DNA of 64,000 nucleotides from Phycisphaeraceae bacterium (GTDB lineage Bacteria; Planctomycetota; Phycisphaerae; Phycisphaerales; UBA1924), in contig JAHBXC010000001.1 of NCBI GenBank assembly GCA_019636675.1, positions 1,423,007 through 1,487,006 on the forward strand. The letters are read 5' to 3'. The translations under genes were made by a program, and so were the position numbers. Within the stretch, counting starts at the first letter, position 1. Every line of letters starts with the position of its first letter. Shown here one piece after another: positions 38,301 to 47,874 of the stretch. The notes beneath the pieces were generated by a model. The model ran no database searches. It had not been told where the DNA came from and worked only from the letters and a program-made list of their open reading frames with translations.

Positions 38301-39122
38301 TCAATTAGATCGCACGCTCAAGAGCAGCTGTCTAGCCAACGCCTTTGTAACTTGCCAGAACATGGTAGAATCGTTGATTCCAAGCGTCACGCCATACCGC
38401 AGCTCTTTCGCTGGATGGACATAGTTTCGGTACTCCTTGAGTGTATCTGCAACATCCTTTGCAGACGCCGTAATCCAGTTTAATTCAAAGCCAACCTTGA
38501 TATATGAATCCAACATCCATTTTTGGTAGTCAATCGTCTTGCCGGTCGATTTGTCTTTGGGGGCGCTTGCAGCATTGATGAGCGGCCTAGAATCGGGCAT
38601 CTTATTTGCACGAGCTACAAATAGAGCTTCAAGCAGGCCGCCCATCATTACGATTGCAGCAAGATGGGCATTCGCATTAACACATTTTGCACATTCATGC
38701 CATCGGCGGGTGAGGATCTCTCGCATCTCCTGGTTGCCTGCTAGGGAAGAGAAGTCCGGCGCGAGATCATCGGAACTAGCCACTGCCGACGATGCTGGAG
38801 CACACAAGGCAGCAGCTCTCGCCTTCACAAGTGCAGCCTTGACATTCTTCAAAGCATCCAGATAAGTATTCTTCGCCGCATGCCGCGATGTCGCGCCCAG
38901 TATCACCGCGTAGTACCGATCCACCTCGGAAAGATCAAGACTCGGATCCCCCGAGACCACGACGGGCTTGTGGGTATGAAACCATGTTTGAGCAGTAGCC
39001 TTCAGACTTGCAACAGCGTCCACCGTCTTCACTTGGGCGGTCTTGATAGCCGATACTCTGCTACGCGCCCTAGTGACTTCCTCGATCGCGGCATCAATTG
39101 CACCGAAAATAGTTGGCAGCAA
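38301..39122 (-). CDS. Hypothetical protein with HEPN-like C-terminal motif (A+T-richer island)
   Basis: I do not recognise a named family for this 273-residue protein. It is mostly helical. A Cys/His-containing segment WHECAKCVNANAHLAAIVMM precedes GGLLEALFVARANKMPDS and, near the C terminus, LKEYRNYVHPAKELRYG. The R-N-x2-H pattern resembles the RNase motif of HEPN-type domains, although the spacing is one or two residues short. The DNA is visibly poorer in G+C than its surroundings and uses A/T-ending codons, which suggests transfer. It follows the 39156 gene by 33 bases on the same strand, so the two probably form an operon. Confidence 0.6.
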   Translation of the reverse strand: MLPTIFGAIDAAIEEVTRARSRVSAIKTAQVKTVDAVASLKATAQTWFHTHKPVVVSGDPSLDLSEVDRYYAVILGATSRHAAKNTYLDALKNVKAALVKARAAALCAPASSAVASSDDLAPDFSSLAGNQEMREILTRRWHECAKCVNANAHLAAIVMMGGLLEALFVARANKMPDSRPLINAASAPKDKSTGKTIDYQKWMLDSYIKVGFELNWITASAKDVADTLKEYRNYVHPAKELRYGVTLGINDSTMFWQVTKALARQLLLSVRSN

Positions 39123-39155
39123 TGAAGACTCCTTTCAGATGTGGGGAGTCGCGCC

Positions 39156-39770
39156 TTATCGTGCCTTCTTTGCAGATCTCTTTCCGGGTGCCTTTTTTTT
39201 ACGCGGCTTCTTTTTAGCTGCACCACCAGACTTACGGCCGCCGGCGCCGCTCTCGGGCAAGGTAATGGCGACGAGATTCTCTCCAACAGAGTTGAGTTTA
39301 AATTTGCCGTGCCCCGCGGAGTCCAAATAACCTGCGTTTTTCGCGTTTGACAGCGTCATCGCCCACCGCTTGACTTGCGGCCTGCCGGCCATGCGCGCAG
39401 CCTCTTTCATTGTTTCGGGATCAATAAAGTCCTTGCGATCCCGCTCGGGAGCTTCATACTGGTAGTAGTAAGCGACCACTGCAGTAAACTGCTGATCGCT
39501 CTTGGGTGCCTTTGCGCTCGTAAAGGATTTGATATCAGACCAGGTAGCCGGCACTCCCGATGCTGCGTGCGAATGGGGAATGGCCGAGTATGCAGGCCCT
39601 TGCGCTACTGGAGCTTGCACCGTCGGCAGAGCGAGCCGCAGGGTCTGGATCGCGAACTGCAAGGCTAGTGACTGATCCTCTGCGTTCATCCCCTTCAGCT
39701 CCTCCACGATCGTCTGGGCGGCGTTCAAAGGGGTCTTAGCCTCTGCTGTTGCCTTTGCGGACTGTGTCAT
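39156..39770 (-). CDS. Hypothetical protein with basic histone-like tail (A+T-richer island)
   Basis: The 204-residue protein has three parts: an acidic/helical N terminus, a central domain at about 75-175 (FTAVVAYYYQYEAPERDRKD, then AKNAGYLDSAGHGKFKLN and VGENLVAITLP) and a lysine-rich tail with KKKPRKKKAPGKRSAKKAR. The central part looks like a winged-helix-type DNA-binding domain; the tail would bind nucleic acid non-specifically. ATG 39770 has GGAG seven bases upstream. An extended -10 promoter lies at 39825-39833. It is the first gene of a two-gene, foreign-looking operon. The function is unknown. Confidence 0.6.
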   Translation of the reverse strand: MTQSAKATAEAKTPLNAAQTIVEELKGMNAEDQSLALQFAIQTLRLALPTVQAPVAQGPAYSAIPHSHAASGVPATWSDIKSFTSAKAPKSDQQFTAVVAYYYQYEAPERDRKDFIDPETMKEAARMAGRPQVKRWAMTLSNAKNAGYLDSAGHGKFKLNSVGENLVAITLPESGAGGRKSGGAAKKKPRKKKAPGKRSAKKAR

Positions 39771-39824
39771 GCGGATCTCCACGAAAATGGTTCAGTCGCG
39801 ACCGTTCGGACACTGCTAGCCCCA

Positions 39825-39839
39825 ACTATACCATATAGT
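39825..39839. promoter_or_regulatory. Palindrome carrying divergent TATAGT -10 elements
   Basis: ACTATA-CCA-TATAGT is a perfect six-base inverted repeat around three bases. On the minus strand it gives TGG-TATAGT, an extended -10 placed to start the 39156 operon with a leader of about 48 bases. On the plus strand it gives TATAGT upstream of the DUF885 gene. The symmetry would also suit an operator. Function is inferred. Confidence 0.45.
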
Positions 39840-39981
39840 GGGGTCTCCCTGCCATGCGATGTAAGTCGGTACTGTAACATCCGCAGCCTCCCGTGTATCG
39901 CCCCTCGAACCCCGTGTTCCACACAGCCGAGCATTCTGAGTGCCGCAGCACATTTCGGCGCCGGGCGGTACCTTCCACGCC

Positions 39982-41856
39982 ATGAACCCCTCTCGATTCC
40001 TCACGGCTGTCTCCGTCTGCTCGCTCCTCGCGCTGGCCGGGTCGCCGATGGCGATCGCGCAGGCGCGGGCGACCCAGCCCGCGATCGCCACCGACGACGC
40101 CCGCGTGACCGACGCCGACCGCGCGCTCCTGCGCCTGCTCGACGAAGACCTCGAATCCATGAAGCGGCGCAACCCGCTCAGCGCCGGTATCCGCGGCGAC
40201 CGGCGCTTCGACCGGCTGTTGCCCGACGCCAGCGAGGCCGCGGCCCTCTCGAGCGCGCGCGAGTCGCAGGACCGGCTCACGCGCCTGCTCGCCCTCGACC
40301 GCGAGGCGCTGAGCGACGCCAACCGCGTGAACTTCGCGCTGCTCGAGCGCGAGCTGCGCGACCGCGTCGAGGCGATGAAGTACAAGCGCTGGCAGGTCGC
40401 GGTGACCAACCTCGGGGGCCCCCAGCAGACGATCCCCAACCTCGCGGAGCGCGTCTCCTTCGACACGCGCGAGCAGATGACAGACTTCCTCGCGCGCCTG
40501 CGCGAGACACCCCGGTACATCGACCAGACCATCGAGAACCTGCGCGCCGGGATCCGCGAAGGGCGCGTGCAGCCGCGCACCGCGGTCTACGCCGCCCCGG
40601 ACCAGGCCTTCGGCAGCGCGACCGACGCGCACCTGAAGGACCCGACCACGCACCCGCTCTACAAGCCGTTCCGGTCGCTCGATCGCGACGACGCGCTCGC
40701 GAAGGACGCGCGCGACGCGATCACGAAATCGGTGATCCCCTCCCTCCGCCGCTTCGGCGAGTTTCTGCGCGACGAGTACCTGCCGGCGACGCGCGAGAAG
40801 GTCGGCGCCTCCGAGTACCCCAACGGGCGCGCGTTCTACGACTTCATGCTGGGCACGATGACCACCACAGACCTGACCGCCGACCAGATCCACGAGATCG
40901 GGCTGAAGGAGGTCGCGCGCATCCGTCTCGAGATGATGGACACGATCCGGCGATCGGACTTCATGGAGCGGGTGACCAGCCGCAGCGTGCAGTTCGACGA
41001 CGAGGCGCTCTTCCGCGCGTTCCTCGACTACATCCGCTCCGACGAGCGGTTCTACGCGAAGACCGCGGAGGAATTGCTCGTCGCGTACCGCGACGCGGCC
41101 AAGCGCGCCGACGCCTGGATGCCGCGGCTGTTCAAGACGCTCCCCCGGCTCCCCTACGGCATCCGCGAGATGCCGGCCTTCATGGCGCCCAGCGCGCCCA
41201 CGGCGTATTACCTGTCCGGTTCGCTCGAGAACGGCGTCGCCGGGTTCTTCATCGCCAACACCTATCGACTCGAAACGCGCCCGCTGTACGAAGTCGTCGC
41301 GCTCACGCTCCACGAGGCGGTGCCCGGGCACCACCACCAGGTCGCGCTCGCCGAGGAACTCGAGGGCGTGCACGAGTGGCGCACCTGGCAGGGCTATACC
41401 GGCTTCGTCGAGGGCTGGGGCCTCTACAGCGAGCGGCTCGGGCTCGAGATGGAGCGCACCCCCGACGCGCCCAAGGGCATGTACCAGGACCCCTACGACG
41501 ACTTCGGGCGCCTGTCCTACGAGATGTGGCGCGCGATGCGACTGGTCGTCGACACCGGCATGCACAGCAAGGGCTGGACGCGCGACATGGCGGTCGAGTA
41601 CATGCTCGCCAACAGCGGGCTCTCGGAACGCAATGTCAACGCCGAGGTCGACCGCTACATCGGCTGGCCCGGCCAGGCGACGGCGTACAAGATCGGCGAG
41701 ATCAAGATCCGCGAACTCCGCGCCCTGGCCGAGCGCGAGCTCGGCGACCGCTTCGACATCCGCGAGTTCCACGATGTCGTGCTGCTGTCGGGCGCCGTCC
41801 CGCTGGATGTGCTGGAGCGGAATGTGGTGGAGTGGGTTGGCAAGGGGAGGGAGTAG
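39982..41856 (+). CDS. DUF885 family protein, putative exported zinc metallopeptidase
   Basis: The 624-residue protein has a signal peptide ([23 protein letters not shown], ending near 27) and a DUF885 domain over its whole length. The metal motif [13 protein letters not shown] matches the HEAxPGHxxQ signature of this family, with a downstream glutamate in [13 protein letters not shown]. These proteins are related to M32/M3-type carboxypeptidases and are predicted to be periplasmic zinc peptidases; few are characterised. ATG 39982 directly precedes the signal peptide. The TAG stop (41854-41856) lies inside a GGGAGTA heptamer. Confidence 0.85.
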   Translation: MNPSRFLTAVSVCSLLALAGSPMAIAQARATQPAIATDDARVTDADRALLRLLDEDLESMKRRNPLSAGIRGDRRFDRLLPDASEAAALSSARESQDRLTRLLALDREALSDANRVNFALLERELRDRVEAMKYKRWQVAVTNLGGPQQTIPNLAERVSFDTREQMTDFLARLRETPRYIDQTIENLRAGIREGRVQPRTAVYAAPDQAFGSATDAHLKDPTTHPLYKPFRSLDRDDALAKDARDAITKSVIPSLRRFGEFLRDEYLPATREKVGASEYPNGRAFYDFMLGTMTTTDLTADQIHEIGLKEVARIRLEMMDTIRRSDFMERVTSRSVQFDDEALFRAFLDYIRSDERFYAKTAEELLVAYRDAAKRADAWMPRLFKTLPRLPYGIREMPAFMAPSAPTAYYLSGSLENGVAGFFIANTYRLETRPLYEVVALTLHEAVPGHHHQVALAEELEGVHEWRTWQGYTGFVEGWGLYSERLGLEMERTPDAPKGMYQDPYDDFGRLSYEMWRAMRLVVDTGMHSKGWTRDMAVEYMLANSGLSERNVNAEVDRYIGWPGQATAYKIGEIKIRELRALAERELGDRFDIREFHDVVLLSGAVPLDVLERNVVEWVGKGRE

Positions 41857-41869
41857 GGAGCAGGGGGAG
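41849..41869 (+). repeat. Heptamer tract, GGGAGCA family
   Basis: Units GGGAGTA (41849-41855) and GGGAGCA (41856-41862) run on into GGGGGAG. The stop codon of the DUF885 gene is formed by the first unit plus one base. Confidence 0.75.
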
Positions 41870-41889
41870 GGCCCCAATGGGCAATGGCG

Positions 41890-42042
41890 GGTGGCGTGGT
41901 ACGGCGCAGCCGTGCCACGGCGAGGTGAACACTCGTCTGAGCGAGGGCAATCTCGCATGCGCGAGAAGAGCGGGATTCTGACGACGCTCCAGGACAGCAG
42001 CGCGCTCGCGGCCGTGGCACGGCTGCGCCGTACCACGCCACC
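41890..42042. repeat. Fold-back with perfect 31-bp inverted repeats (palindromic family A)
   Basis: The 31 bases at 41890-41920 recur perfectly inverted at 42012-42042. Each arm is itself a hairpin (CGTGG-ACGGC-GCA-GCCGT-CCACG core). Further copies lie at 43609-43639 and 61090-61120. It fills the 295-base gap between the DUF885 gene and asnS, together with heptamers on either side. This is REP/BIME-like in style, but I cannot link it to a known family. Confidence 0.82.
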
Positions 42043-42088
42043 CCGGCGTTCTCGCTCCCCACATCACTCTCTTCCCTCTTCCCCTCTT

Positions 42089-42123
42089 CCCCACTCCCTG
42101 CTCCCTGCTCCCTGCTCCCCAAT
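42089..42123 (+). repeat. Heptamer tract, CCCTGCT family, upstream of asnS
   Basis: Five contiguous units read CCCCACT, CCCTGCT, CCCTGCT, CCCTGCT and CCCCAAT; the complement is the GGGAGCA/AGCAGGG family. It ends 28 bases before the asnS start. Confidence 0.88.
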
Positions 42124-42151
42124 CCCTTCCCCCCTCCTACCATCGCTCCCC

Positions 42152-43561
<1,410 letters not shown>

Positions 43562-43567
43562 GGGGAA

Positions 43568-43588
43568 GGCAATAGGCAATGGGGGGGG
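43568..43588 (+). repeat. Heptamer tract, GGCAATA family, after asnS
   Basis: Units GGCAATA and GGCAATG are followed by a G run, starting seven bases after the asnS stop codon. The complementary-sense CCCATTG units reappear at 43753 before rpe, so the two tracts could pair. Confidence 0.72.
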
Positions 43589-43608
43589 AGAAGACGGGCA
43601 AGACTGGG

Positions 43609-43639
43609 GGTGGCGTGGTACGGCGCAGGCGTGCCACGG
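43609..43639 (+). repeat. Palindromic family A, single copy
   Basis: This 31-bp copy differs from the 41890 copy at one base (GCAGGC instead of GCAGCC). It stands between the heptamer tract and the fold-back at 43654. Confidence 0.8.
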
Positions 43640-43653
43640 TCGTTCCCAATGTT

Positions 43654-43738
43654 GGGTGCCATCACACGAGCGCAGCGAGTGTGATGCGAGCGTGCAGTGG
43701 TCCGGCATCGCACTCGCTGCGCTCGTGTGATGGCACCC
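43654..43738. repeat. Fold-back with 34-bp inverted repeats
   Basis: Positions 43654-43687 and 43705-43738 are inverted copies with one mismatch and a 17-base loop; each arm contains the smaller palindrome CACACGAGCGCAGCGAGTGTG-like core. It would form a strong cruciform or RNA hairpin between asnS and rpe. Confidence 0.82.
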
Positions 43739-43752
43739 TCTTTCTCTTCTCC

Positions 43753-43780
43753 CCCATTGCCTATTGCCGATTCCCCATTG
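43753..43780 (+). repeat. Heptamer tract, CCCATTG family, upstream of rpe
   Basis: Four contiguous units read CCCATTG, CCTATTG, CCGATTC and CCCATTG. It ends 19 bases before the rpe start and leaves no recognisable ribosome-binding site. Confidence 0.85.
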
Positions 43781-43799
43781 CCTTCCCCTAGACTCCCCC

Positions 43800-44507
43800 A
43801 TGCCCCCACGCCCGACGATGACGAACCCCGCCCGGCTGCCGATGATCGCGCCGTCGATCCTCAGCGCGGACTTTTCGCGCATGGGCGAGGAGTGCCGCGG
43901 GATTCTGGCGGCGGGCGCCGACGCGCTGCACCTGGATGTGATGGACGGGCACTTCGTCCCCAACCTGACGATGGGGCCCGACATGTGCAAGTGGGTGCGC
44001 AAGGCCTGCCCGAGCGCGCTGCTCGATGTGCACCTGATGGTGCAGAGGCCGGCGATGTACATCGAGCCCTTCGCGAAGGCGGGGGCCGACCACTTCACCT
44101 TCCACATCGAGGTCGCGCCGACCAAGCCGCAGGTGCGCGAGATGCTCGCGGCGATCCGGGCGCAGGGCATGACCGCCGGCGTCGCGATCAACCCCCCCAC
44201 CGACCTTCGCGCGCTGCTCGAGGTGATCGACCCCGACGACGCCTCGCTCCGCCCAGAGATGGTCCTGGTCATGAGCGTGAACCCGGGCTTCAGCGGGCAG
44301 TCGTTCCTCGAGGACACGCTCGACAAGACCCGCGCCGTGCGCGAGCGGTTCGGTCCGGACCTGCGCATCCAGATGGACGGGGGCGTGAAGCCCGACAACG
44401 CGGCGCGCGTTCGCGACGCCGGCTGCGACGTGCTCGTCGCGGCGTCGGCGGTGTTCGGGAAGCCCGAACACGAGCGGGCGGCGGTCATCGCATCGTTGCG
44501 CGGGTGA
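43800..44507 (+). CDS. rpe: Ribulose-phosphate 3-epimerase
   Basis: The 235-residue TIM-barrel enzyme interconverts ribulose 5-phosphate and xylulose 5-phosphate. Diagnostic segments are IAPSILSADFSRMGEE, LHLDVMDGHFVPNLTMGP (metal ligand H and catalytic D), DVHLMVQRP, VLVMSVNPGFSGQSF and IQMDGGVKPDN. Two starts are possible: ATG 43800 or ATG 43818; neither has a good ribosome site because the upstream DNA is a heptamer tract. A lipoprotein gene follows after 22 bases. Confidence 0.93.
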   Translation: MPPRPTMTNPARLPMIAPSILSADFSRMGEECRGILAAGADALHLDVMDGHFVPNLTMGPDMCKWVRKACPSALLDVHLMVQRPAMYIEPFAKAGADHFTFHIEVAPTKPQVREMLAAIRAQGMTAGVAINPPTDLRALLEVIDPDDASLRPEMVLVMSVNPGFSGQSFLEDTLDKTRAVRERFGPDLRIQMDGGVKPDNAARVRDAGCDVLVAASAVFGKPEHERAAVIASLRG

Positions 44508-44529
44508 CCTTCGCGCCGTACGATCGGGC

Positions 44530-45297
44530 ATGAAACGCATTCTCCCGCTGCTCGTGTTCGCGACGACCATGCCCGGCTGCGTCGTCTGGGAAATCCGCGA
44601 CGAGATGCGCAATGTCCACGCGCAGCTCAACGAAGTCAACGCCGAGCTCGAGGGCGTCAACACCTCGCTCGAGTCCGTGCAGATCCAGCTCGCGATGCTG
44701 GAGCAGACGCGCGACCGGCTCATCCAGGTCGAGGGCGGGCTGGGGCAGACCAACGACTCGCTGTCGTCGCTCGATCAGCAACTGCAGCTGCTGCGCTCGA
44801 TCCAGACCTCGCTGGGCAACCTCGACGCGCACCTGCTCTCGCTGCGCAAGAGCATCCAGGGGATCAACCGCGTCGTGCCCTTCCTGAACTTCGGGGGCGA
44901 TGACATCGTGCAGAGCGACGCCCCGGTCGCCGCCGTCGGCTCTGGCGGCCCGGCGTCGGCTTCGGGCGCCCCGGTCGACGACGAGGACGCCGACGCGCCG
45001 GCGCTCGTGCGGCCCGACCCGCTGCTGGGCGTGTGGATGACCGTCCGCCCGGCCGGGGGTCCGACGCTGATCGTCGACAGGGACTCGTACCTTCTGGAAG
45101 AGCACGCCGCCGACGGACAGGTCGTTCTGCGCTCCGGCGCGTGGTCGCGCGACGGGAATACCCTGGTGCTCCAGCCCGAGGGCGTCGACGAGATGGGCGC
45201 CCCCCTGCCCGAACGCCGCTGGGAGATCGTCCTGCAGACCGGACGCTCCATGGCGATCCGGCGCGACCGCGACCTGCTCATCTTCGCGAAGCCGTAA
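44530..45297 (+). CDS. Coiled-coil lipoprotein of unknown function
   Basis: The 255-residue product has a short signal with a weak lipobox (MPGC, C17). A long heptad-rich coiled coil runs from about residue 20 to 112 (RNVHAQLNEVNAELEGVNTS and LRSIQTSLGNLDAHLLSLRK). A Gly/Ala/Asp-rich linker leads to a C-terminal beta domain at about 165-255 (LLGVWMTVRPAGGPTLIVDR and RRWEIVLQTGRSMAIRRDRD). It may act as a periplasmic spacer. A 191-base gap without a visible gene separates it from the next gene. Confidence 0.68.
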   Translation: MKRILPLLVFATTMPGCVVWEIRDEMRNVHAQLNEVNAELEGVNTSLESVQIQLAMLEQTRDRLIQVEGGLGQTNDSLSSLDQQLQLLRSIQTSLGNLDAHLLSLRKSIQGINRVVPFLNFGGDDIVQSDAPVAAVGSGGPASASGAPVDDEDADAPALVRPDPLLGVWMTVRPAGGPTLIVDRDSYLLEEHAADGQVVLRSGAWSRDGNTLVLQPEGVDEMGAPLPERRWEIVLQTGRSMAIRRDRDLLIFAKP

Positions 45298-45488
45298 AAT
45301 CCCCCATTCTGGGCATCTTCCTCTGGTGGAAGAAACCGGCCTCGCCCCGTACACGAACCGATAGCAGAGAGACGCGCCCCGACGCGCCCGATTGGTTGGA
45401 GGACGCACCCCTGCTATCCTCCCCGTCTGTCTCCCCGGGCGTTCGCCCGGTTCTGACCCAAGGATGGGTCTTCGGACCCCTGATCCGT

Positions 45489-46118
45489 ATGGCTAGAACA
45501 GATGACCTCCGCGTCCTGCTCGTGCGATCCGGCCCCACCGACTGGGATGACGCCGGGCGTCTGCAGGGCGAAACCGATCTCCCCCTGAGCGCCTGCGGTC
45601 GCGAAGCGTTCGCCGCACGCGTCGCGTCGGTCGCGATCAACGACGCCGACAGCCAGATCGATGTCGTCCTGCACGGGCCCGACGAGTGCTCAGGCCAGTC
45701 CGGTCGCATTCTCGCGGCCCAGCTGGGCGTGCGCGCCCGCCAGGTCGAGGACTTCCGCGAGATGGACATGGGCCTCTGGGAGGGCATGCGCGAGAGCGAA
45801 CTCCTCGAGCGCCACCCGACCGTCTACAAGCAGTGGCGCGCCGACCCGACCGCCGTCACCCCACCCGACGGCGACACGCTCGCCGACGCCGAGGTCCGCG
45901 TCCTGCGCGCGCTGCGCAAATCGCTCGAGAAGGCCGGTCGCGCCGGCGTCGCGATCGTGCTCCGCCCCGTGTCGCTGGGCATCGTTCGCTGCTGGCTGAC
46001 CCAGCGCCCCCTCGAGGACCTGTGGGAGGTCGTGGGCGAAGCGCCCGAGGGCGAGTGGTTCACGGTCCCACGCGATAGACTCAAGGACCTCGCGGTCGAA
46101 CTCAAGACCGGCGCCTGA
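45489..46118 (+). CDS. Histidine-phosphatase-fold protein lacking catalytic histidines
   Basis: The 209-residue protein follows the phosphoglycerate mutase/histidine phosphatase pattern: LLVRSGPTDWDDAGRLQG matches LVRHGET-WN--GR-QG, then DLPLSACGREAF and FREMDMGLWEGM. However, the phospho-acceptor histidine is S14 (RSG instead of RHG). The second histidine site (usually V-SHG) reads LRPVSLGIVR at 158-167, and the usual SPLxRAxQTA arginine is missing in LHGPDECSGQSGR. The fold is probably kept but not the activity; a binding or regulatory role is inferred. It lies 12 bases upstream of accD, so the two are co-transcribed. Confidence 0.8.
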   Translation: MARTDDLRVLLVRSGPTDWDDAGRLQGETDLPLSACGREAFAARVASVAINDADSQIDVVLHGPDECSGQSGRILAAQLGVRARQVEDFREMDMGLWEGMRESELLERHPTVYKQWRADPTAVTPPDGDTLADAEVRVLRALRKSLEKAGRAGVAIVLRPVSLGIVRCWLTQRPLEDLWEVVGEAPEGEWFTVPRDRLKDLAVELKTGA

Positions 46119-46130
46119 GGAACACGCGCG

Positions 46131-47012
46131 ATGAGCCAGGCCGAATCCCAACCGATCGCCCCCCCCACCAGCCAGGCCGCCGGCCCGCGCTCGTGGTCCG
46201 AGCTCAAGCCCCAGAGGTCCAACGCGATCCCCGAGGGGCTGTGGCTCCGCTGCCCCTCGTGCGCGCAGATGATCTATCGCAAGCAGATGGAGGCCAACCT
46301 CCATGTCTGCCCCCAGTGCGATCACCACTTCCGCATCACCGCGGCCGAGCGCATCGCCCAGCTCGTGGACCCCGACTCCTTCGAGCCGATGTTCACGAAC
46401 CTGCGCTGCGCCGACCCGCTGGGCTTCACCGACATCAAGAAGTACAAGGACCGCCTCGTCGCCGAGGAAAAGAAGTCCGGCGAGCACGAGGCCATCAAGG
46501 CCGGTCGCGGCTTCATCAAGGGTCGCCCGGCGATGCTCTGCGCCCTCGACCCCTCCTTCATGATGGGCTCCATGGGCAGCGTCGTGGGAGAGACCATCAC
46601 CCGCTCCATCGAGCACGCGATCGAGGGCGACCTGCCCCTCATCATCGTCTCCTGCTCGGGCGGCGCGCGCATGCAGGAGAGCTCGCTCTCCCTCATGCAG
46701 ATGGCCAAGACCTCCGCCGCCCTCGGCGCGTTCCACGACGCCGGCGGCCTGTTCATCTCCGTCCTCGCCGACCCGACCACCGGCGGCGTGACCGCCTCCT
46801 TCGCCATGCTGGGCGATGTCATCCTCGCCGAGCCCAAGGCGCTCATCGGCTTCGCCGGCCCGCGCGTCATCAAGCAGACCATCCGACAGGAACTCCCAGA
46901 GGGCTTCCAGCGCTCCGAGTTCCTCCAGGACGCCGGCATGGTCGACCGCGTGGTGCACCGCCACAAACTGCGAAGCGAGATCAGCCGCATCATCGACTTT
47001 GCTGGGAAGTAA
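46131..47012 (+). CDS. accD: Acetyl-CoA carboxylase carboxyltransferase subunit beta
   Basis: The 293-residue subunit moves carboxyl from carboxybiotin to acetyl-CoA in the first step of fatty-acid synthesis. It has the N-terminal zinc ribbon CPSC-x17-CPQC and the crotonase-like core with GSVVGETITRSIEHA, IIVSCSGGARMQESSLSLMQ, SVLADPTTGGVTASFAMLGD and GFAGPRVIKQTIRQELPEGF. Length is normal. The alpha subunit is not in the window. The degenerate phosphatase gene lies directly upstream. Confidence 0.94.
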   Translation: MSQAESQPIAPPTSQAAGPRSWSELKPQRSNAIPEGLWLRCPSCAQMIYRKQMEANLHVCPQCDHHFRITAAERIAQLVDPDSFEPMFTNLRCADPLGFTDIKKYKDRLVAEEKKSGEHEAIKAGRGFIKGRPAMLCALDPSFMMGSMGSVVGETITRSIEHAIEGDLPLIIVSCSGGARMQESSLSLMQMAKTSAALGAFHDAGGLFISVLADPTTGGVTASFAMLGDVILAEPKALIGFAGPRVIKQTIRQELPEGFQRSEFLQDAGMVDRVVHRHKLRSEISRIIDFAGK

Positions 47013-47017
47013 AGGAA

Positions 47018-47045
47018 GGGAGCAGGGAATAGGGAATAGGGAGCA
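47018..47045 (+). repeat. Heptamer tract, GGGAGCA/GGGAATA family, after accD
   Basis: Four contiguous units read GGGAGCA, GGGAATA, GGGAATA and GGGAGCA, starting five bases after the accD stop. Confidence 0.88.
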
Positions 47046-47066
47046 GGAAGAGGCAGGCCCTCTTGC

Positions 47067-47094
47067 CCCATTGCCTATTGCCGACTGCCCATTG
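47067..47094 (+). repeat. Heptamer tract, CCCATTG family, overlapping a gene end
   Basis: Four contiguous units read CCCATTG, CCTATTG, CCGACTG and CCCATTG. The minus-strand amidotransferase gene ends in it: its TAG stop is the complement of CTA at 47075-47077, inside the second unit, and its last residues (AMGSRQ) are repeat-encoded. Confidence 0.88.
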
Positions 47095-47848
47095 CCCTCG
47101 CAGCGTTCATCAACGCCATGAACACCCCATCCCCGTTCGCGTCGCGCTGATCCAGCCCAACATCGCGCAAACGCTCCGGGTGCCACTGCACGCCCACGCA
47201 GAACGCGCGTCGCGGGTCGTCGATCGCCTCGATCACGCCGTCGTACGCCGTCGCGACCACGCGCATCGCGCCCGCGTCGCGCACCGCCTGGCGGTGCCAG
47301 GAGTTCACCTCGCCCGGCTTCACCACCGGGTGCTCGACGAGCACGCGCAGCGCGTGGCGCCGATCGGTAGTGGGGCTCTCGCGCGGCGGCGCGTGGTCGC
47401 CCGCCGTCGGCGTGTCGTCGTCGAGGCACTGGTTCAACGCGCCGCCCTCGACCAGCGCCATCAGCTGCATCCCCAGGCACACACCGAGCACAGGAATGTC
47501 GGGGCGCTCCTCGCGCAGCAGGCGAAGCAGCGTCAGCTCGTGGCGCTGGCGCGCCGGGTCCATCACGCTCGCGCGCGGGTGCGTCGGGACGCCGAACTCC
47601 TCGGTGCGCGGGTCGTCGCCCCCCGTGAACACGAACGCGTCGCAGATCGCCAGGTGCTCGCGCGCCTGCTCCGCCACCTGCGCCAGCAGCAGCGGCACGC
47701 CCCCGGCCCGCACGATCGCGTCGATGTACGCCCGGCGCAGCATCACCCGCGATGGGCCTTCGCCCGACGCGTGGCAGGTCACACCCACGATGACGCGATC
47801 ACTCAGTGACACGATCTCTTTCTTTGGTATAAAGACTTCAACATGCAC
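47075..47848 (-). CDS. Class I glutamine amidotransferase-like hydrolase (gamma-glutamyl-GABA hydrolase family)
   Basis: The 257-residue protein belongs to peptidase family C26 (PuuD-like), which cleaves gamma-glutamyl amides. The nucleophile cysteine is in LGVCLGMQLMAL, and the histidine-glutamate pair in CVGVQWHPERL. An N-terminal VTCHASGEG and the FTGGDDPRTEEFG loop also fit. The start is uncertain: ATG 47848 or GTG 47812, the latter closer to the family N terminus. The C terminus runs into a heptamer tract that supplies the stop. The natural substrate is not known. Confidence 0.82.
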   Translation of the reverse strand: MHVEVFIPKKEIVSLSDRVIVGVTCHASGEGPSRVMLRRAYIDAIVRAGGVPLLLAQVAEQAREHLAICDAFVFTGGDDPRTEEFGVPTHPRASVMDPARQRHELTLLRLLREERPDIPVLGVCLGMQLMALVEGGALNQCLDDDTPTAGDHAPPRESPTTDRRHALRVLVEHPVVKPGEVNSWHRQAVRDAGAMRVVATAYDGVIEAIDDPRRAFCVGVQWHPERLRDVGLDQRDANGDGVFMALMNAARAMGSRQ

Positions 47849-47874
47849 AAAGTATCAGCGGCAAACCACTTTCC

